Assembly: GCA_017307755.1 (NCBI GenBank)
Contig: JAFKGQ010000008.1
Span: forward strand, 452,230 to 516,229
Source: Chitinophagaceae bacterium
GTDB lineage: Bacteria; Bacteroidota; Bacteroidia; Chitinophagales; Chitinophagaceae
Reading direction: 5' to 3'
Length of the DNA stretch: 64,000 nucleotides
Made by a program: the position numbers and the translations under genes. Below are positions 52,008 through 61,338 of the stretch, piece by piece. Numbering within the stretch: the stretch's first letter is position 1; the number at the start of each line of letters is the position of its first letter. The notes beneath the pieces were generated by a model. The model worked only from the letters and a program-made list of their open reading frames with translations, was not told where the DNA came from and made no database searches.

Positions 52008-53507
52008 TTGAGCAGTATAAAAAAATTAGCCGGACAGACGATGTGGTATGGAGTAAGCTCCATTTTTGCAAGATTCCTCAACTATCTGCTGACCCCCTAT
52101 CTTACTCTCATTTTCGCCGGAACCCCCGAATATGGAAAGATGAGCCTGGTATATGCGCTCATCCCCTTCCTGAATGTCGTGGTCGTCTATGCCCTGGATA
52201 CCACTTATTTCAGGTACGTTCAGCAAAAAGGGACGGAAGGCGTACTGTACGACACCCTGCTCTATACCCTTATGGGCAACACGGTGTTCTTCACCGGTCT
52301 TATCATCCTTTTCCGGCATCCTATCGCGACTTTTATCCACCTGGAGGAACACGCCGAATACATCACGTTCACCGCCCTTATCATCGGGTTGGAAGCGTTG
52401 TCGGCCCTGCCGTTTGCAAAACTCCGGCATGAAGGCAGACCCAGACAGTTTGCCTTTATCCGGGTCACGGGCATCCTGCTGAATATCTTCTTTACCTTTT
52501 TCTTTCTCTCCATGTGTCCCAAACTGGCAAAAACGCACCCCAACAGCATCTGGCTCCTCTTCTCCAACCCGGGCTTCGGTGTAGGGTACGTCCTGCTGGC
52601 CAACCTTATCTCATCCGCCTTCCAGTTCCTGGCCCTCAGCCGGCAGTTCATGCAATTCCGCTGGTCCTTCGACAAAAAGCTCTGGCGGGAGGTCATTATT
52701 TATGCGTCACCGCTGATGATCGCAGGGTTCGGGGGCATGATCAACGAAACCTTCGACAGGATCATGCTGGCCCAGCGGCTTCCCTTGTCCGAAAAAGAGG
52801 CCGATTATCAGGTGGGGATCTATAGCGCCTGTTATAAACTCTCACTCCTGATCACCCTCTTCGTACAGGCATTCCGGATGGGGGCGGAACCTTTCTTCTT
52901 CCGGCAGGCTGGAGAAGATAACGCTCCCCGCACCTATGCCAGGGTAATGAAATTCTTTGTCATTACCATCTGTGTCATGTTCCTGGTGGTCGCCCTTTAC
53001 CTGGATATATGGAAACATTTCATCCGGGATAAAACGATGTGGAAAGGACTGGACGTCGTACCCATTCTTCTTTTTGCCAATATGTTCCTGGGGATCTATT
53101 ATAATCTCTCCATCTGGTATAAACTGTCCCGGAATACCCGGGCAGGCGCATATATCACCTTCGTCGGAGCGGGCATTACCCTGATCATCAACTATATCTT
53201 TATCCCGTACTATAGCTACCGGGCCTCGGCCTGGGCTACCTTCTTTTGTTATGGCAGCATGATGGTCATCTCCTTTATCTGGGGCCAGAAAGTCTACCGG
53301 GTGCCGTATGCCTGGAAAAAGCTGGTGGCCTATATGGTCATTGTGGTCCTGATATATTTTATCCACCACGGGCTCACCCGGCTCTGGCACAATGAGGTGT
53401 TCAGCCTGGCGCTGGCGACCCTGCTCACCGGGGCCTACGCCCTCTTTATCCTGCGGGTCGAGCGGAAGGAGTTCCAGCGCATGCCTGTCATCGGGAAATA
53501 TCTATAG
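52008..53507 (+). CDS. Polysaccharide flippase (Wzx/oligosaccharide-flippase family)
   Basis: 499 residues with 12-14 membrane helices. It probably starts at TTG (52008): no in-frame ATG occurs before the upstream stop at 51993, and the N-terminus SSIKKLAGQTMWYGVSSIFA matches the conserved opening of the family, so the ATG at 52041 would cut off a conserved part. A later feature is the amphipathic region GGMINETFDRIMLAQRLPLS. These proteins flip lipid-linked sugar units to the outer leaflet for capsule, exopolysaccharide or O-antigen synthesis. No glycosyltransferase genes are adjacent, so it may act alone in a scattered pathway. Confidence 0.9.
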   Translation: MSSIKKLAGQTMWYGVSSIFARFLNYLLTPYLTLIFAGTPEYGKMSLVYALIPFLNVVVVYALDTTYFRYVQQKGTEGVLYDTLLYTLMGNTVFFTGLIILFRHPIATFIHLEEHAEYITFTALIIGLEALSALPFAKLRHEGRPRQFAFIRVTGILLNIFFTFFFLSMCPKLAKTHPNSIWLLFSNPGFGVGYVLLANLISSAFQFLALSRQFMQFRWSFDKKLWREVIIYASPLMIAGFGGMINETFDRIMLAQRLPLSEKEADYQVGIYSACYKLSLLITLFVQAFRMGAEPFFFRQAGEDNAPRTYARVMKFFVITICVMFLVVALYLDIWKHFIRDKTMWKGLDVVPILLFANMFLGIYYNLSIWYKLSRNTRAGAYITFVGAGITLIINYIFIPYYSYRASAWATFFCYGSMMVISFIWGQKVYRVPYAWKKLVAYMVIVVLIYFIHHGLTRLWHNEVFSLALATLLTGAYALFILRVERKEFQRMPVIGKYL

Positions 53508-53584
53508 ATGTAGATGCCACAGACCCTCGCACTCAAGGCCAACTCTTCTTAATATCCGGAATGGAGCCCCACCGAGGTTCCGTC

Positions 53585-54223
53585 TCATTTCAAAAAAGGG
53601 TTGTGTTTCTTCTCCCACCCGATGGTCGTCTCCCCCCCATGCCCCGGATATACCACCGTCTCATCGGGTAAAGGCCACAGTTGCTGCCGGATACTATTCA
53701 ACAAAGTCGCATGGTCCCCTCCCGGCAGGTCGGTCCGACCGATGCTCTCACGGAACAGGACATCCCCGCCAATGAGAAACCCCTGTGCGGCACAGTAAAA
53801 CCCGACGCTGCCCGGCGAATGCCCCGGCAGGAACAGGATGTCCAGCTCGTCATCCCCCAGTAACACCTTCTCCCCCGGCTGTAACAGGACCTGCGGCCCC
53901 CGATAGTTCTCAAACGGTAACCCCCAGTTACGTCCCATGGCGGGCGCCATTTCCAGCACAGGCTTCTCCTTTTCGTGGAGATGGAGGGGTAAGTCCCAGG
54001 TGTCGTGGACGAACTTATTGCCAAAGACATGGTCCAGATGGCAATGGGTATTCAGGAGTAGCCGGGGTGTTAGCCCCTGCTGTTCAATATATTCCTGTAA
54101 TTCCATCCGTTCATTGCCGAAATAACAGCCCGGATCAATGATGCAGCAGGCATCCTTTTGGTCTGATAACACGTATGTGTTTTCTTGCACGGGGCTGAAA
54201 ACAAAGGTTTTTATTGTCAACAT
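53585..54223 (-). CDS. MBL-fold metallohydrolase, glyoxalase II-like
   Basis: A 212-residue single-domain metallo-beta-lactamase-fold protein. The metal ligands are in THCHLDH (HxHxDH), LPGHSPGSV, GGDVLF and VYPGHGG. The start MLTIKTFVFSPVQENTYVLSD is typical of the glyoxalase II/YcbL branch, which hydrolyses thioesters such as lactoylglutathione-like adducts. It lacks the C-terminal domain of classical glyoxalase II. It converges with the flippase gene and is divergent from the large propeller protein. Confidence 0.9.
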   Translation of the reverse strand: MLTIKTFVFSPVQENTYVLSDQKDACCIIDPGCYFGNERMELQEYIEQQGLTPRLLLNTHCHLDHVFGNKFVHDTWDLPLHLHEKEKPVLEMAPAMGRNWGLPFENYRGPQVLLQPGEKVLLGDDELDILFLPGHSPGSVGFYCAAQGFLIGGDVLFRESIGRTDLPGGDHATLLNSIRQQLWPLPDETVVYPGHGGETTIGWEKKHNPFLK

Positions 54224-54231
54224 ACGAATCT

Positions 54232-54239
54232 CAAATTTA
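54232..54239 (-). promoter_or_regulatory. -7 promoter box of the MBL hydrolase, near-leaderless
   Basis: TAAATTTG on the minus strand, 8 bases before the ATG at 54223. Confidence 0.5.
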
Positions 54240-54324
54240 ATCTTTTATATTGCCGGTCCCCGGCAAAATCGATTTCACCGGTATTTGGGATTGTTATAAC
54301 TTTAAAACTCTTAAAGAATTGGGT

Positions 54325-57300
54325 ATGAAAGATCCTAAAGATCCTCAGTTTAAATTGAAGTCACACGGGTTTTTTTTCGTTTTACTGGGGATTTTCCTTT
54401 TTGCCGGGGGGGCTTCTGCCCAGGTGAATACCGTAGAGTTCGGGAAGAACAGACTCCAATTCAAAAAGTTCAAGTGGAAATACTATCAAACTCAAAATTT
54501 TAATACCTATTTCAGCGAAGGCGGCCAGGATCTGGGCAAGTTTGTTTGCCAGCTGGCGGAAAAAGAGCTCCCGGGCCTCGAACAATTTGTAGAATATGGA
54601 CTTCAGCGCCGGGCCAATATCGTCATTTACAACACTTACAATGATATGCAGCAGTCCAACATCGGACTGGGCATGGATTGGCAGACCACGGGCGGCATCA
54701 CCAAGCTGGTAAATAACAAAATGGTGGTCTATTACGATGGGGATCACAACCATCTGCGGCTCCAGATCCGGCAGGGTATCGCCCGCATCCTGCTGGAAAA
54801 TATCCTCTTCGGGGACGACCTGGGAGAGTTTGCCACCAATCAGGCCCTCCTGGATCTCCCGCAATGGCTCACGGATGGGTATATCGACTATGCGGGGGAG
54901 GTCTGGAGCACTACATTGGACGATCAGCTGAAAGCAGCCATTCTCTCGGGAAGATATAAGAACTTTTACCAGCTGGCTTTTGAAAAACCGCTGCTGGCAG
55001 GCCATGCATTCTGGTATTACCTGGCCACAAAGTATAAAAAGGAAAATGTCACCTATTTCCTGTATCTGGCGCGGGTCTACCGCAACCTCAACAATGCCTC
55101 CCTCCGCATCTGTAAAAAGAAGTTCAAGGAGGTGCTGAAAGACTTTATGGCCGAACAGGAAGAGGTCTACGAAAAGGATATCCGGGGCCGCCGTAACTTT
55201 CCCAAGGGCACAGTGGCGGTGGTAGAAGATGTCAACGACCATAAGGATTTCTTCCATTTCTCGCCAAACCCCGCTCCCAAAAGCCAGACCTACGCGGTCG
55301 TCGAGTTCAAACACGGCAAGTACTCTGTGGTCCTCCACCAGGATTTTATCAATAAAAAAGTCCTTCTGCGCAACGGGGTCCGCTCGGATGCCGAGCAACT
55401 GGACCCTCATTACCCCCTGATCGCCTGGGACAACAAGGGCACCCGGCTGGCTTGCGTCTATTGGGACAGGGGCAAGGTAAAGCTGTTCGTATACGATGTC
55501 GTACGCCGGTACAAAAAGACGGTGGTGGATCTCGCCGATTTCGAACAGGTGCAGGATATGAAATACATGTTGAATGACAACACCCTGCTCATGAGCGCCA
55601 CCCGGCATGGACAGTCCGATATCTATGTGTATAAGATCGAGGAGGGCACATGGCGCCAGATCACCAACGACGTGTACGACGACCTGGACGCAACCTTTGT
55701 TACCTTCCCCAACAAGACGGGGATCATCTTTTCCTCCAACCGTCCCAACGGCAGGGTACGAGGCGGCGACACGACCCTCCCTTCCAACTATCACTACAAT
55801 GTTTTCCTGGTAGATAACTGGAACGATATGGAAGGCAAACAGATCTCACAGCTGACCTATCTGAAATATGGGAATGCCCGCTTCCCTACCCAGTATAATG
55901 TCAACCACTTCACCTTCATCAGTGATGAGAATGGGATTAACAACCGCTATGCGGGGTTTTTCACGACCAAAAGAGCCGGGGTCGATACAGTGTATAAGAT
56001 CGGGGATGAGCTGTTGCATAACCCTGACCCCAGGGACCTGGATTCTACCCTGAAAGCTTATAACAAGACGGAGCCTGATACGGTATATTCATTCACTATC
56101 ACCAACGACTCCTCCTATATCTTTCCCATTACCAATTATGCAAGCGGTCTGTCCGAAACCAAGATTGGGGGAGATGTCGGACAAGTCACGGAAGTACGGC
56201 AGGAGGGCGACCAAAAGTACCTGTACAAGCTGAAAGTGGATGATGCCGCCCTGAAAAAGCGTAACGTAGTGGCCCGTATGACCGACTACAGAAAAAGGAC
56301 GGTCACAGAGGCGCAGGTACAGGGTGCGGGTATCCTCGCCCCCAGGGTCCGGCCCCGGCTGGATACCTCCCGTCAGGCCAAAGACTTTTTTGAAAGCGAG
56401 TTCGATAAGGACAAAGGAGATACTTCGGCACGTAACAGACGTCCCATCACCCCCGTGGATAATGATATCAATCCCTTCGGTGTCCGGCAGGAGCCAAAGG
56501 AAGAGCCGTTGTTAAAAAAAGCCAAGCTATTCGACTATAAGCTAAAATTCTCGGTCGATAATTTCTCCGCCGGATTTAATAACGACGTTCTTATTACGCG
56601 TTATCAGCCTTTCACAGGCAGCCTGCCGATCAATCTCAGCGGTACCGACCAGTTCAACGGCATGTTGAAGGCCTCCATATTCGATCTGTTCGAGGACATC
56701 CGTTTCACCGGCGCTATCCGTCTGCCTTTCTTTGGCGGTGGCAGCAGCCCTTCGCCTATTTTTGGACAGGGTGGCGCCCCCCTCTCTCCTTCTTTCATAC
56801 CCGGCAACTCCTCTTTCTTTGATGGCAGCGGGGAATGGTTTGGACGGGTCGATTATTTGAAGAAACTGTTTGACTTCTCCCTGCTGTATTATCGTCAGAC
56901 GCAGGTGGGCTCCTATTACGATACTGCACTTATGACCAAGGCCGGCGGGATCAGTATTCCTTTCGACGGCAAGCTGTATACAAATCTCTGGCAGGCGATC
57001 ATCAAATATCCTTTCGACAAGGTAAAAAGCCTGCGTCTCTCCGTAGGTATCCGTACGGATAAAGTACAGGTACGCCCGTTTGGACCCGCTTTCAGACAAT
57101 TCTACACCGGCATACCCGATATCACGGACTCCGTCATATTGAATGCAGGTCCACAAAACAAACAAACCTATGGCCTCCTGCGGCTGGAATATGTATATGA
57201 CAACGCCCTGATGAAGGCCACGAATATCTGGAATGGCATCCGCGCCAAAGCCTATATGGACTGGAATATGCAGATGAATACCACCCCGGGCGTAGGAGAA

Positions 57301-57927
57301 GGCAAGTATATGTACAACTTTGGCTTCGACATCCGTCATTATCTCCCCATTTATCGCAATTTCATCTGGGCGGTGAGATGGGCGGCCGACTTCTCCTGGG
57401 GCAACCGGAAGGTAGTGTACTATCTGGGCGGCACCGACGGCTGGCTATTCCCCAAGGCTAACAATCAACCACAGCCCGCACCGGATGCTTCGTATGCCTT
57501 CCAGTCACTGGCCGTGAACCTCCGGGGTTTTAAACAAAATATAGCCAACGGTAACAATGCTATGATCATCAACAGTGAGTTGCGGCTGCCCGTATTCTCC
57601 ACGCTGCTGAACAAACCCATCAATAACGCTTTCTTACGGAACTTCCAGCTCGTACAGTTCTTCGACCTTGGCTCTGCCTGGAATGGCAGGTACGGCGGTC
57701 TTTCCCGCCCCACACAGACCATACCAAGCAATGATGCGAACGTGGGACAAGGCTCACTGGTCGTCAAGCTAAAAGCTGGCGGTATCGGGCCTTTTGCAGG
57801 CGGCTATGGCTTCGGTGCACGCAGCACCCTGCTGGGATACTTCCTCCGGTTTGACGCAGGATGGCAGATGAATACTTTCTTTGGTGATAAACCCGTGCTG
57901 AACGTATCGATGGGAGTCGACTTCTAA
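54325..57927 (+). CDS. Outer-membrane protein: inactive peptidase-like domain, beta-propeller and barrel
   Basis: 1200 residues from the ATG at 54325, with a signal peptide (KSHGFFFVLLGIFLFAGGAS). Residues 30-290 resemble peptidase MA-type gluzincin domains (NFNTYFSEGG, DLPQWLTDGYIDYAGEVW), but where HExxH is expected the sequence is RQGIARILLEN, so it is probably catalytically dead. Residues 300-640 carry TolB/PD40-like propeller repeats (PLIAWDNKGTRLACVYWDRG, SATRHGQSDIYVYKIEEG, IIFSSNRPNG). The last 430 residues are strand-rich with many alternating aromatics and end LNVSMGVDF, as in BamA/surface-antigen barrels. It is likely an outer-membrane protein with a large periplasmic part. The function is unknown. 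Confidence 0.75.
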   Translation: MKDPKDPQFKLKSHGFFFVLLGIFLFAGGASAQVNTVEFGKNRLQFKKFKWKYYQTQNFNTYFSEGGQDLGKFVCQLAEKELPGLEQFVEYGLQRRANIVIYNTYNDMQQSNIGLGMDWQTTGGITKLVNNKMVVYYDGDHNHLRLQIRQGIARILLENILFGDDLGEFATNQALLDLPQWLTDGYIDYAGEVWSTTLDDQLKAAILSGRYKNFYQLAFEKPLLAGHAFWYYLATKYKKENVTYFLYLARVYRNLNNASLRICKKKFKEVLKDFMAEQEEVYEKDIRGRRNFPKGTVAVVEDVNDHKDFFHFSPNPAPKSQTYAVVEFKHGKYSVVLHQDFINKKVLLRNGVRSDAEQLDPHYPLIAWDNKGTRLACVYWDRGKVKLFVYDVVRRYKKTVVDLADFEQVQDMKYMLNDNTLLMSATRHGQSDIYVYKIEEGTWRQITNDVYDDLDATFVTFPNKTGIIFSSNRPNGRVRGGDTTLPSNYHYNVFLVDNWNDMEGKQISQLTYLKYGNARFPTQYNVNHFTFISDENGINNRYAGFFTTKRAGVDTVYKIGDELLHNPDPRDLDSTLKAYNKTEPDTVYSFTITNDSSYIFPITNYASGLSETKIGGDVGQVTEVRQEGDQKYLYKLKVDDAALKKRNVVARMTDYRKRTVTEAQVQGAGILAPRVRPRLDTSRQAKDFFESEFDKDKGDTSARNRRPITPVDNDINPFGVRQEPKEEPLLKKAKLFDYKLKFSVDNFSAGFNNDVLITRYQPFTGSLPINLSGTDQFNGMLKASIFDLFEDIRFTGAIRLPFFGGGSSPSPIFGQGGAPLSPSFIPGNSSFFDGSGEWFGRVDYLKKLFDFSLLYYRQTQVGSYYDTALMTKAGGISIPFDGKLYTNLWQAIIKYPFDKVKSLRLSVGIRTDKVQVRPFGPAFRQFYTGIPDITDSVILNAGPQNKQTYGLLRLEYVYDNALMKATNIWNGIRAKAYMDWNMQMNTTPGVGEGKYMYNFGFDIRHYLPIYRNFIWAVRWAADFSWGNRKVVYYLGGTDGWLFPKANNQPQPAPDASYAFQSLAVNLRGFKQNIANGNNAMIINSELRLPVFSTLLNKPINNAFLRNFQLVQFFDLGSAWNGRYGGLSRPTQTIPSNDANVGQGSLVVKLKAGGIGPFAGGYGFGARSTLLGYFLRFDAGWQMNTFFGDKPVLNVSMGVDF

Positions 57928-57971
57928 CATCCGTCGCGGGCTGGGGTCCTGACTCCGGCTGCCGGCAGACA

Positions 57972-60368
57972 TCATTCTGCTCTTAAGCTCTTCGCCGGAT
58001 TAGCCAGGGCCGTCTTCACGGCTTGAAAGCTTACGGTCAATATGGTTATAAACAAAGCTCCCAGTCCTGCCGCCATAAAGATCCACCAGGCGATGTCCGT
58101 ATGATAGGGATAATGCTGCAGCCAGCTATGCATAAAATAATAAGCCAGTGGACCCGCTATCAGCAGTGACAGGATCACCAGTCCGACAAAATCCGCCGAC
58201 AGCAGCCGCCACAGATTGAATACCGAAGCACCCAGTACTTTTCGTATACCGATCTCCTTTATACGCTGTTCCGCCATAAAGGATGCCATACCAAACAATC
58301 CCATACAGCTGATAAAAATGGCCAGCACGGTAAAGGCTAATGCCAGCCGGCCCGTATGTTCCTCATCCCTGAACTTGTCCGCGTAATCTTCATCCGTAAA
58401 CTTATAATCAAATGGCGCGGAGGGCACATACTGTCCAAAAACTGCCCTGATCTTATCCAGCGATCCACGCACGCTAAGTCCCGGCATGAGCCGGATAAGA
58501 ATAAAATTCGCATCGCTCTCCGGCCCAAGATAATACACCGTAGGTCGCACCGGGTCATAGGGATTTTCCATCAGCATGTCACTGACAACCCCGATGACAT
58601 GATAATTACGATGGTCCCAGCCGATGGTCTTGCCAACAGGATCTTTCAGCCCCATAAACCTCACCGCTGCCTCGTTCAGCACCAATCCCGTACTATCCGT
58701 GGAGAGATCCCTCGAAAAGTCACGCCCGCTCCTAACCTTCCACCCCAGGGTCTTTCCGTAGCCATGCGTCACCGAGATCGTGCCAAATTCATCCTGTATA
58801 GACGGGTCCTTCCCCGGCCAGTCAAATCCCGAATTACTTCTCCATACCCAGGTTGCAGGGCTGGAAGACTCCGCCATCTCCACTACCCCCCCTGTCCTTA
58901 ACAACCCCTGACGAAGCGCTTCCTGTTTTCCAAAAAAATCAGATGTATTCATCTGTAAAGAGATCAGGCTTTTATTATCATACCCCACCGGGCGGTCCTC
59001 CAGGAATCGTATCTGACGATACACGATGACGGTGCCGATGATCAGTGTTATCGAGACGGTGAATTGCAGAACAATTAATGCCTTTCGGGGGACAGCCGCG
59101 AGTGGGCCTGCCCGAAACAAGCCTTTTAATACCTTCACGGGCCGGAAAGACGAAAGATAAAGAGCGGGGTATACCCCGGCCACAAAACCCGTAACGATCA
59201 CACTGCTCAAACCCACCATCCAAAAACCCCCATCCTTCCACGGCAGGGATATTTGTTTACCCGCGATACGGTTAAACCAGGGCAGGACGAGATCTACCAG
59301 GGCCACTGCCAGTATAAAGGCAAATGCGGCGGCCAGCAGCGATTCGCCAAAGAATTGCCCGATCAGCTGTCCCCTGGTAGAGCCTATCGCCTTGCGGATC
59401 CCCACCTCCTTTGCTCTTTTTTCGCTGCGGGCCGTACTCAGGTTCATAAAATTGACACAGGCAAGCAGCAGGACAAAGACCCCGATAACGCCAAAGAGCC
59501 AGACAAACCGGATGCGTCCGCCCGCATTCACCCCGTCCTTAAACTCCCCATACAAATGCCACCGGCTCATCGGATGGAGAAAAAGCACCGGTTTATAAAC
59601 AGCCAACCCCTTTTTGTCTTTTACTTTTTCCATCTTGATATCCCTGATCCGGGCCGACACCTGGCGGATGTCCGCATTGTCCGTCAGCTGCACGAATATT
59701 TCCATAGCATCCCATCCCCAGTCCGTCCTGATCGTGGCCACCTCCGGGTCCATCGACTTGTACAGCTCCATGGTGGAGATGAACTGCAGCTTATAGAACT
59801 GGCTGGTGGCCGGGAGATCCTCATATACTCCCGTCACTTTTGCAACAGCTTTATTATCTATGCGGACAGTCCTGTTCGATGCCGTCGTATTCCCAAACAG
59901 CGCCCTGGCTGCAGAGGCGGAGATCAGTATGGTGGCAGGGTTTTTATCGAGCCCCGCCCTTGTCCCTTCCAACATATGCAACGAAAGAACTTCGGGCCCC
60001 GCAGGTTCCATGAACTTCCCTTTCTCCGTAAATTTCTTATCCTCATAAGAAAGGATATGGTCCCGCGTCCATTGGGAGAGCACCACATGCCGGAAAAACC
60101 CGCCATAGGTCTTGCGCAGCTCCTCCGCAAGAGGCATCGGCACGCCATAGGAAGTACCGACATCCCCATTAATGGTCGTAGTCTGCATCACCCTGGCCAC
60201 CCGGTCATAATGCTCATTGTACTTGTCAAAGGAGCACTCATCCTTTATCCAAACCCCGGTGAGCAAGGCGATGGTCATGCCGATGGACAACCCCATGATA
60301 TTGATAAAGGAATGGAGCCGGGTCTTGAAAAGGTTACGCCAGGCGGTTTTGAGGATGTTTTTTAGCAT
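57972..60368 (-). CDS. MacB/FtsX-type ABC transporter permease (duplicated)
   Basis: A 798-residue permease with the layout common in Bacteroidota: an N-terminal membrane helix (FINIMGLSIGMTIALLTG), a MacB periplasmic core, three helices with the FtsX signature KRAKEVGIRKAIGSTRGQL (about residue 315), then a second helix, a second periplasmic core (SSPATWVWRSNSGFDWPGKD) and the second FtsX unit (EQRIKEIGIRKVLGASVFNL). No ATPase gene is adjacent. Such proteins drive export or signalling at the envelope by mechanotransmission; the substrate is unknown. Confidence 0.92.
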   Translation of the reverse strand: MLKNILKTAWRNLFKTRLHSFINIMGLSIGMTIALLTGVWIKDECSFDKYNEHYDRVARVMQTTTINGDVGTSYGVPMPLAEELRKTYGGFFRHVVLSQWTRDHILSYEDKKFTEKGKFMEPAGPEVLSLHMLEGTRAGLDKNPATILISASAARALFGNTTASNRTVRIDNKAVAKVTGVYEDLPATSQFYKLQFISTMELYKSMDPEVATIRTDWGWDAMEIFVQLTDNADIRQVSARIRDIKMEKVKDKKGLAVYKPVLFLHPMSRWHLYGEFKDGVNAGGRIRFVWLFGVIGVFVLLLACVNFMNLSTARSEKRAKEVGIRKAIGSTRGQLIGQFFGESLLAAAFAFILAVALVDLVLPWFNRIAGKQISLPWKDGGFWMVGLSSVIVTGFVAGVYPALYLSSFRPVKVLKGLFRAGPLAAVPRKALIVLQFTVSITLIIGTVIVYRQIRFLEDRPVGYDNKSLISLQMNTSDFFGKQEALRQGLLRTGGVVEMAESSSPATWVWRSNSGFDWPGKDPSIQDEFGTISVTHGYGKTLGWKVRSGRDFSRDLSTDSTGLVLNEAAVRFMGLKDPVGKTIGWDHRNYHVIGVVSDMLMENPYDPVRPTVYYLGPESDANFILIRLMPGLSVRGSLDKIRAVFGQYVPSAPFDYKFTDEDYADKFRDEEHTGRLALAFTVLAIFISCMGLFGMASFMAEQRIKEIGIRKVLGASVFNLWRLLSADFVGLVILSLLIAGPLAYYFMHSWLQHYPYHTDIAWWIFMAAGLGALFITILTVSFQAVKTALANPAKSLRAE

Positions 60369-60393
60369 ATACTTAAATATACGCTAATCGGGG

Positions 60394-60401
60394 TACATTT
60401 G
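60394..60401 (+). promoter_or_regulatory. -7 promoter box of the WalJ-like gene, near-leaderless
   Basis: TACATTTG, 8 bases before the ATG at 60410. Confidence 0.55.
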
Positions 60402-60409
60402 TAGTTCGG

Positions 60410-61333
60410 ATGACCCTATATATCACTTCGCTCAACTCGGGCAGCAACGGCAACTGCTACTACATCGGCAACGACAAGGAAGCGATCCTGGTCGACGCCG
60501 GGCTATCCTGTCGTGAGACGGAAAAAAGGATGCGCAGACTGGGTCTGTCCATTGGTCAGGTGAAGGCCATTTTCGTCTCTCACGAGCATGATGACCATAT
60601 CAAAGGCATTCCCATCATTGCAAAAAAATACCAGCTACCGGTGTACATCACCGCCGGCACGCTTGAAAATGGCTCGCTCAACCTGGAAGATCATCTCGTA
60701 CACCCTTTCACCGCCTATACACCCACTGCCATCGGCTCACTACAGGTGACCGCCTTTCCCAAATTCCATGACGCGGCCGACCCGCATAGCTTTATCATCA
60801 GCCAGGGGCCCACCGTCATCGGGGTATTTACGGACATCGGCGCTCCCTGCGATCATCTGATCCGGCATTTCCGGCAATGTCATGCCGCATTCCTGGAAAC
60901 CAATTACGATGAGGACATGCTGGACAAAGGCAGCTACCCTTTTCATCTGAAACGGCGCATTCGCGGTGGACAAGGGCATCTTTCCAACAGACAGGCGTTG
61001 GAGCTTTTTCTGGCACACCGTCCTTCCTTTATGAGTCATTTGTTCCTGTCCCATCTTTCCCAGAACAATAATGACCCCGATCTTGTGCAGGACCTGTTTG
61101 CCGTCAAGTCTGACGGGGTCAGGATCGTCCTCGCCTCCCGACACGAAGAGACGGCCGTCTATACCATACAGGGAGCACCCGATGACAAGCCGGTTCCCTG
61201 GGTCGAATCCCTGCGGGCAGAGTCCGCTCCCCGGGTCGAACCTGGCCGGGCAGTCGAGTCCAGGGGTCGCCGTCGTACCGCCAGTGGCAGATCAACACCG
61301 GACAATTCGTCCCAGCTTTCTTTATTTCAGTAA
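60410..61333 (+). CDS. MBL-fold hydrolase, WalJ/YycJ-like
   Basis: 307 residues. The start LYITSLNSGSNGNCYYIGND followed by the metal motif SHEHDDH (HxHxDH), LETNYDEDML and SHLSQNNND is typical of the WalJ/YycJ branch of metallo-beta-lactamase proteins, some of which are DNA exonucleases. The last 50 residues are a disordered Arg/Ser/Pro-rich tail (EPGRAVESRGRRRTASGRST) ending NSSQLSLFQ, which is not part of the family core; QLSLF is similar to beta-clamp-binding motifs, an observation that supports a DNA role only weakly. It is divergent from the MacB-like gene. Confidence 0.87.
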   Translation: MTLYITSLNSGSNGNCYYIGNDKEAILVDAGLSCRETEKRMRRLGLSIGQVKAIFVSHEHDDHIKGIPIIAKKYQLPVYITAGTLENGSLNLEDHLVHPFTAYTPTAIGSLQVTAFPKFHDAADPHSFIISQGPTVIGVFTDIGAPCDHLIRHFRQCHAAFLETNYDEDMLDKGSYPFHLKRRIRGGQGHLSNRQALELFLAHRPSFMSHLFLSHLSQNNNDPDLVQDLFAVKSDGVRIVLASRHEETAVYTIQGAPDDKPVPWVESLRAESAPRVEPGRAVESRGRRRTASGRSTPDNSSQLSLFQ

Positions 61334-61338
61334 TGTCG

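Noticed and set aside
54382..55794. A 470-codon open frame on the minus strand
   Set aside because: It lies wholly antisense to the propeller/barrel protein, whose sense frame has a signal peptide and repeat structure.
59253..60365. A 370-codon open frame on the plus strand
   Set aside because: It is antisense to the MacB-like permease, which carries clear FtsX motifs. The product is His/Arg/Pro-rich with no recognisable domain.
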